DNA of 8,266 bases, taken from Pseudomonadales bacterium. GTDB taxonomy: Bacteria > Pseudomonadota > Gammaproteobacteria > Pseudomonadales > Azotimanducaceae. Under the pieces are notes generated by a model, which saw only the letters and a program-made list of their open reading frames with translations, searched no databases and was not told where the DNA came from. The stretch covers positions 1 to 8,266 of the forward strand of contig JAPKEK010000067.1 of assembly GCA_028822125.1 (NCBI GenBank), written 5' to 3'. Within the stretch, counting starts at the first letter, position 1. Each line of letters opens with the position of its first letter. Position numbers and translations under genes: made by a program. This document shows, piece by piece, positions 5,372-8,266 of the stretch.

Positions 5372-5925
5372 AAAGCTTAGGTTGAATCATAACGTTTTAC
5401 TAGTCATTCCTGACTCAAATCATCCCTGATTGCCAATTCCATACCCAGATCGGCTCAATGATGACAATAAATCATTCTGCTGGGGCAAAGATATGATTCA
5501 TTGATATTCCTTCGACCAGGCAATTAACTCGAAATTCTAGACACTTTTCCCAATTTTTTTTATAGGGAAATATATCGTTAAACCCACAGAGAGTTTTAAA
5601 CAACAGTGCATCAATACAGTCTTCAGCCAAAGCGCTGGGAAAGCTGCCCGGTAAATCTTCCTGGGGGGTGACCGACTGCTGCCAATAAAATTTGCAATAG
5701 GCAACCGTAATCCCGGCGCCTTTTCAGGAAAGCGCCATGCCAGGTGGCCCCGTGATAAGCGATCATCATGCCCATCCTCCCACTTCACGGGAACCATGGC
5801 AATAATGCGGCAACTCCTGCGTCCTGTTCACTCGGTCGTGGTGGCCCTTTAACCTAATCCAGCCAATGGCAAACAGCTTCTTGCAGCAGATCCATACTAG
5901 GTTACCTGCAAACGCCTTTAATACC
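5372..5925. other. Divergent intergenic region with repeats and a possible decayed gene
   Basis: The gap between the two divergent units (5316 to 6010). The part at 5372-5540 is AT-rich and holds the inverted repeat AATGAT/ATCATT (5457-5462 and 5471-5476). A GC-rich hairpin, GGCGC paired with GCGCC, lies at 5715-5736. An open minus-strand frame at 5475-5723 is listed separately. A second minus-strand frame (5537-5797, ATG at 5795-5797) has no Shine-Dalgarno and no recognisable content and overlaps the first in another frame. Confidence 0.45.
5472..5723 (-). pseudogene. Open frame without start codon, possible decayed gene end
   Basis: The minus-strand frame between a TGA at 5724-5726 and a TGA at 5472-5474 has 83 sense codons and no ATG until ten codons before the end. 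The translation looks protein-like: VAYCKFYWQQ, then EDLPGSFPSALAEDCIDALL, FKTLCGFNDIFPY, KKNWEKCLEF and a final NHIFAPAE. I do not recognise a family. Just upstream, in another frame, MMIAYHGATWHGAFLKR also reads plausibly, which would fit one frameshifted gene running from about 5780 to 5472, with further stops before that. It may equally be a chance open frame. Confidence 0.2.
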
Positions 5926-5931
5926 TATAAA
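5902..5931 (+). promoter_or_regulatory. Possible promoter of the GST/thiolase-like operon
   Basis: TTACCT (5902-5907) and TATAAA (5926-5931) with an 18-base spacer. A start near 5938 would give a leader of about 70 bases before the GST start. The -35 box is weak. Confidence 0.3.
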
Positions 5932-6009
5932 ACTTCATAATGAGATTGATCTTATATCCTGCAGATGGTTAAGCTATCAGGCCTGCCAGCAATAAGGAAA
6001 ACCAGCAGC

Positions 6010-6654
6010 ATGAAACTTTGGCACTGTCACGACGCAAGATCCCTTCGAGCACTATGGGCGTTAGAGGAGATGAACCTCGAATACGACTTGGAGGTTATGC
6101 CTTTCCCTCCAAGGTTTCTTCATGACGGTTACCTGGATATTAACGTTTTGGGGACTGTCCCTTATTTCGTAGACGGTGATGCTCACATGACCGAATCAAC
6201 TGCAATCTGTCACTATCTCATTGAAAAATATCAAAAATATGAATTCGGATTACGACCTGATCAAGCACAATTTGGTCAATACCTGAACTGGCTATATCAC
6301 AGCGATGCGACGCTCACTTTTCCTCAGACAGTGTTTCTCCGCTACACCCGCCTGGAACCGGACGAAACCAAAGCCGCGGTTGGAAATGATTATCGTAAGT
6401 GGTATCTGGCGCGACTAAGGATGCTCAACAAACGAGTAATGGATCACGAATTTCTGGTCGCAGATCGGTTTACGATAGCTGATATCGCCTGTGGTTATGC
6501 GCTTCTGCTCGGTGAGAATCTGGGCATCAACGAGAACTATAAACCTCAGACGCTGGACTACCTGGCTCGTCTGAAAAGTCGGAAGGGTTTCCAAAGAGCA
6601 CAGACTGCCCAACTAACACACGCGCCGGCAGAGGTTCAGGGGCCGCCCGGTTAG
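6010..6654 (+). CDS. Glutathione S-transferase family protein
   Basis: The ATG at 6010 is chosen over the in-frame ATG at 5965: it begins exactly at the first beta strand of the thioredoxin fold (MKLWHCHDARSLRALWALEE) and has AAGGA 11 bases upstream, while the earlier ATG has none. The product has 214 residues, normal for the family. N-terminal domain (about 1-75): the active-site region A9-R10-S11, the cis-proline in T49-V50-P51, and E62-S63, which in GSTs binds the gamma-glutamyl part of glutathione. C-terminal helical domain (about 85-200): the N-capping box T-I-A-D within ADRFTIADI near 151-159. A cytoplasmic enzyme conjugating or isomerising with glutathione is expected; the substrate is unknown and Ser11 is only a candidate catalytic residue. 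The thiolase-like gene starts 10 bases after its stop, so the two are almost certainly co-transcribed. Confidence 0.85.
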   Translation: MKLWHCHDARSLRALWALEEMNLEYDLEVMPFPPRFLHDGYLDINVLGTVPYFVDGDAHMTESTAICHYLIEKYQKYEFGLRPDQAQFGQYLNWLYHSDATLTFPQTVFLRYTRLEPDETKAAVGNDYRKWYLARLRMLNKRVMDHEFLVADRFTIADIACGYALLLGENLGINENYKPQTLDYLARLKSRKGFQRAQTAQLTHAPAEVQGPPG

Positions 6655-6664
6655 GCGTCAAGGA

Positions 6665-8134
6665 ATGAACCAGAATACCCCAATTGTTGCAGGTGTTGCG
6701 CAAACCCAACACCGTATTCAGGAACCTGAAGATATCACTGAGCCCATCGATTTAATGCTGCGGGCCTGTCATCTTGCTGAAGCTGACACAAATACCCACC
6801 TGTTGAACCAGGTACAGTCTATCCGGGTTATCAGGGGGGTCTGGCCATATAAGAATCCGGCCAGGTATATCGCTGAACAGATAGGTGCACAGCAGGCTCA
6901 GTGCATGGGTACTATGTTTGGTGGCAACTACAACCAGGTCGTGGTGAATGACACCGCCGCAGCCATTACTCGTGGCGAACTCGATCTTGTCCTGATAACA
7001 GGTGCTGAAATCGGTTACTCCAGTTCAAAAGCCGCCAGGTTAAATCAAACCATCGGGTATCGAGACCTGCCTGGGCTTTACGATACGGTACTGGGTCAGT
7101 CTCAACAGCCGGAACACCACGACTTTGAACGAACCAAGGGCATTCGCCAGGCCATTCAAGTTTACCCCATGTACGAAAATGCTATCCGTCATTGTCGTGG
7201 TGAGTCCATTGACCAGCACCTGAAAAGAGTTTCTGAGCTGTGGGCAGGTTTCAGTCAGATTGCCTCCTGCAACCCTCATGCCTGGCTGCAGGATCCCTTT
7301 TCTGCAGAAACAATCAGAACAGCATCCGCCCGCAACCGCCAGATAAGTGTGCCTTACACAAAACTAATGAATTCCAATAACGCCGTTGATATGGGGGCTG
7401 CTTTGATAATGTGCTCGGTCGCTAAAGCCCGGTCTTTAGGAATTCCCGAATCAAAATGGGTCTATCCGTACGCCGGCGTTGAGGGTAACGATCATTTCTC
7501 AGCTTCTGTCAGGGACAACTTCTATTCGTCTCCGGCCATACGCTTAGCCGGGCAGCGTTTGTTTGAATTAACCCAAACTGGGCCAGATAATCTGGATTAT
7601 GTAGACTTATACAGCTGTTTCCCTGCTGCGGTCCAGATAGCGGCCCAGGAACTCGGCTTGCCTGAAACACGCCCCCTCACCGTTACCGGTGGCCTTACCT
7701 TTGCCGGTGGGCCACTTAATAACTATGTCATGCATAGTATTGCCCGGACTGTCGAATTGCTAAGGAAAGATCCGCATAAAAAAGCCCTGGTAACAGCCAA
7801 CGGTGGAAACCTCTACAAGCAAGCCATGGCCATTTACTCGGGTGTACCGCCAGCAAGTACTTTTAAGCGAGACAACGTACAACAACAAATTGATGCCCTG
7901 CCGGCGCGCGCTTGTCTCCCTGAATATCAGGGTCGAGTCACCGTTGAGTCTTATACTGTCATGTATGATCACCAGAAACCGGTTATTGCGCACCTGTCAT
8001 GCCTCACCGAATCGGGCCAAAGAGTCTGGGCCAACTCCCGAGATCAGGCTCTGATGCAGGCCATGACCGAGCAGGAATTCTGTGGCTCAGCCGCAAAGCT
8101 GGGCCCCCGACAGGACATTCAAATTCTGTCGTAG
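6665..8134 (+). CDS. Thiolase-like protein with TLP1-type C-terminal domain
   Basis: A 489-residue cytoplasmic protein. It begins with TPIVAGVAQTQHR, the normal first strand of the thiolase fold, so the ATG at 6665 is right. The first thiolase half runs to about 245 and the second to about 400. The position of the nucleophilic Cys in thiolases is replaced by G86-G87-N88 in MFGGNYNQVVVNDTAAAI. The second-half motifs are D-L-Y-S-C-F-P (314-320), GGLTFAGGP (342-350) with N353-Y354 and H357, and TANGG (377-381) in place of the usual C-x-G. Residues about 424-489 (VTVESYTVMY, GQRVWANSRD) match the extra C-terminal domain of thiolase-like protein type 1, known from mycobacteria, where the protein binds CoA ligands poorly or not at all and lacks thiolase activity. 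A classical thiolysis reaction is therefore unlikely; a CoA-ligand-binding or other condensing role is inference. AAGGA directly abuts the ATG, so translation probably depends on coupling to the upstream GST gene. Confidence 0.85.
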   Translation: MNQNTPIVAGVAQTQHRIQEPEDITEPIDLMLRACHLAEADTNTHLLNQVQSIRVIRGVWPYKNPARYIAEQIGAQQAQCMGTMFGGNYNQVVVNDTAAAITRGELDLVLITGAEIGYSSSKAARLNQTIGYRDLPGLYDTVLGQSQQPEHHDFERTKGIRQAIQVYPMYENAIRHCRGESIDQHLKRVSELWAGFSQIASCNPHAWLQDPFSAETIRTASARNRQISVPYTKLMNSNNAVDMGAALIMCSVAKARSLGIPESKWVYPYAGVEGNDHFSASVRDNFYSSPAIRLAGQRLFELTQTGPDNLDYVDLYSCFPAAVQIAAQELGLPETRPLTVTGGLTFAGGPLNNYVMHSIARTVELLRKDPHKKALVTANGGNLYKQAMAIYSGVPPASTFKRDNVQQQIDALPARACLPEYQGRVTVESYTVMYDHQKPVIAHLSCLTESGQRVWANSRDQALMQAMTEQEFCGSAAKLGPRQDIQILS

Positions 8135-8162
8135 CGCCCGGCAACAAGTTAGTGCGGATTGA

Positions 8163-8192
8163 TTGACTGAAAAATTAAATTCTGTTTATGTA
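8163..8192 (+). promoter_or_regulatory. Sigma-70-type promoter for the last gene
   Basis: TTGACT (8163-8168), an 18-base AT-rich spacer, and TATGTA (8187-8192), placing a start near 8199, about 27 bases before the ATG. Five of six -35 bases match consensus. It suggests the last gene is transcribed independently of the GST/thiolase-like pair, although readthrough is possible because no terminator is visible after 8134. Confidence 0.5.
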
Positions 8193-8225
8193 ACAGCTGG
8201 CGTCCAAAAAAATAGGAGTGCACGC

Positions 8226-8266
8226 ATGCGGTACCTGCTGACAGCTTCAACCCTGCTGATATTTTC
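8226..8266 (+). CDS. Start of a probably exported protein (3' end outside window)
   Basis: ATG at 8226 with AGGAG (8214-8218) seven bases upstream. Only 13 residues are visible, MRYLLTASTLLIF: one basic residue followed by a hydrophobic run, as in a signal peptide or a first membrane segment. No family can be assigned. The strong ribosome binding site and the promoter just upstream support a real gene. Confidence 0.6.
   Translation, partial: MRYLLTASTLLIF

Noticed and set aside
5537..5797. Minus-strand 86-codon frame with ATG
   Set aside because: No Shine-Dalgarno, atypical composition, and a different frame over the same DNA looks more protein-like.
5965..6009. N-terminal extension of the GST from the ATG at 5965
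   Set aside because: The extension has no counterpart in the fold and no ribosome binding site; the ATG at 6010 begins exactly at the first strand.
1..8266. Search for a defence system, CRISPR array, IS element, tRNA or integrase
   Set aside because: No regularly spaced repeats, transposase or integrase motifs, terminal inverted repeats or tRNA-like folds were seen.

Overview
The window looks like chromosomal DNA of a Gram-negative bacterium, most likely a free-living marine-type gammaproteobacterium. This is inference from protein flavour: an outer-membrane DUF481 barrel, a Pseudomonas-like FlgN tail, an ACAD10/11-type acyl-CoA dehydrogenase end, and a TLP1-type thiolase-like protein beside a GST. 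Base composition is near 50-55% GC. I see no rRNA, tRNA, CRISPR array, insertion sequence, integrase or phage gene.

Left part (1-911): the last 64 residues of an acyl-CoA dehydrogenase on the plus strand. Facing it on the minus strand is the C-terminal stub of an SGNH/GDSL hydrolase whose 5' part is gone. Back to back with that stub is a plus-strand flgN-like gene with no other flagellar gene and no clear ribosome binding site. The 20 or so bases between stub and flgN look like an old rearrangement junction.

Middle part (921-5316): genes on the minus strand separated by wide gaps, so probably not one operon. In minus-strand transcription order they are a membrane-anchored protein with a split-barrel-like flavin-reductase/PNPOx flavour (4792-5316), a CREST-superfamily alkaline-ceramidase-like membrane hydrolase (3488-4480), the C-terminal relic of an FAD-dependent oxidoreductase flush against the ceramidase stop (3347-3487), a FetB-type (UPF0014) permease without its ATPase (2170-2907), and a secreted DUF481 beta-barrel (921-1733). 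The gaps hold inverted and short tandem repeats.

Right part (5317-8266): a long gap containing what may be a decayed gene, then a plus-strand two-gene operon of a GST-family protein (6010-6654) and a TLP1-like thiolase homologue lacking both catalytic cysteines (6665-8134). A third plus-strand gene starts at 8226 with its own promoter and a good Shine-Dalgarno, and runs out of the window.

No single obvious new defence or biosynthetic system is visible. The most interesting parts are the coupled GST/TLP1 pair, the bacterial ceramidase homologue with an intact zinc site but altered calcium-site residues, the periplasm-facing split-barrel-like protein, the shortened solitary FetB, and two truncated C-terminal gene relics (plus a possible third decayed gene), which suggest an unstable stretch.
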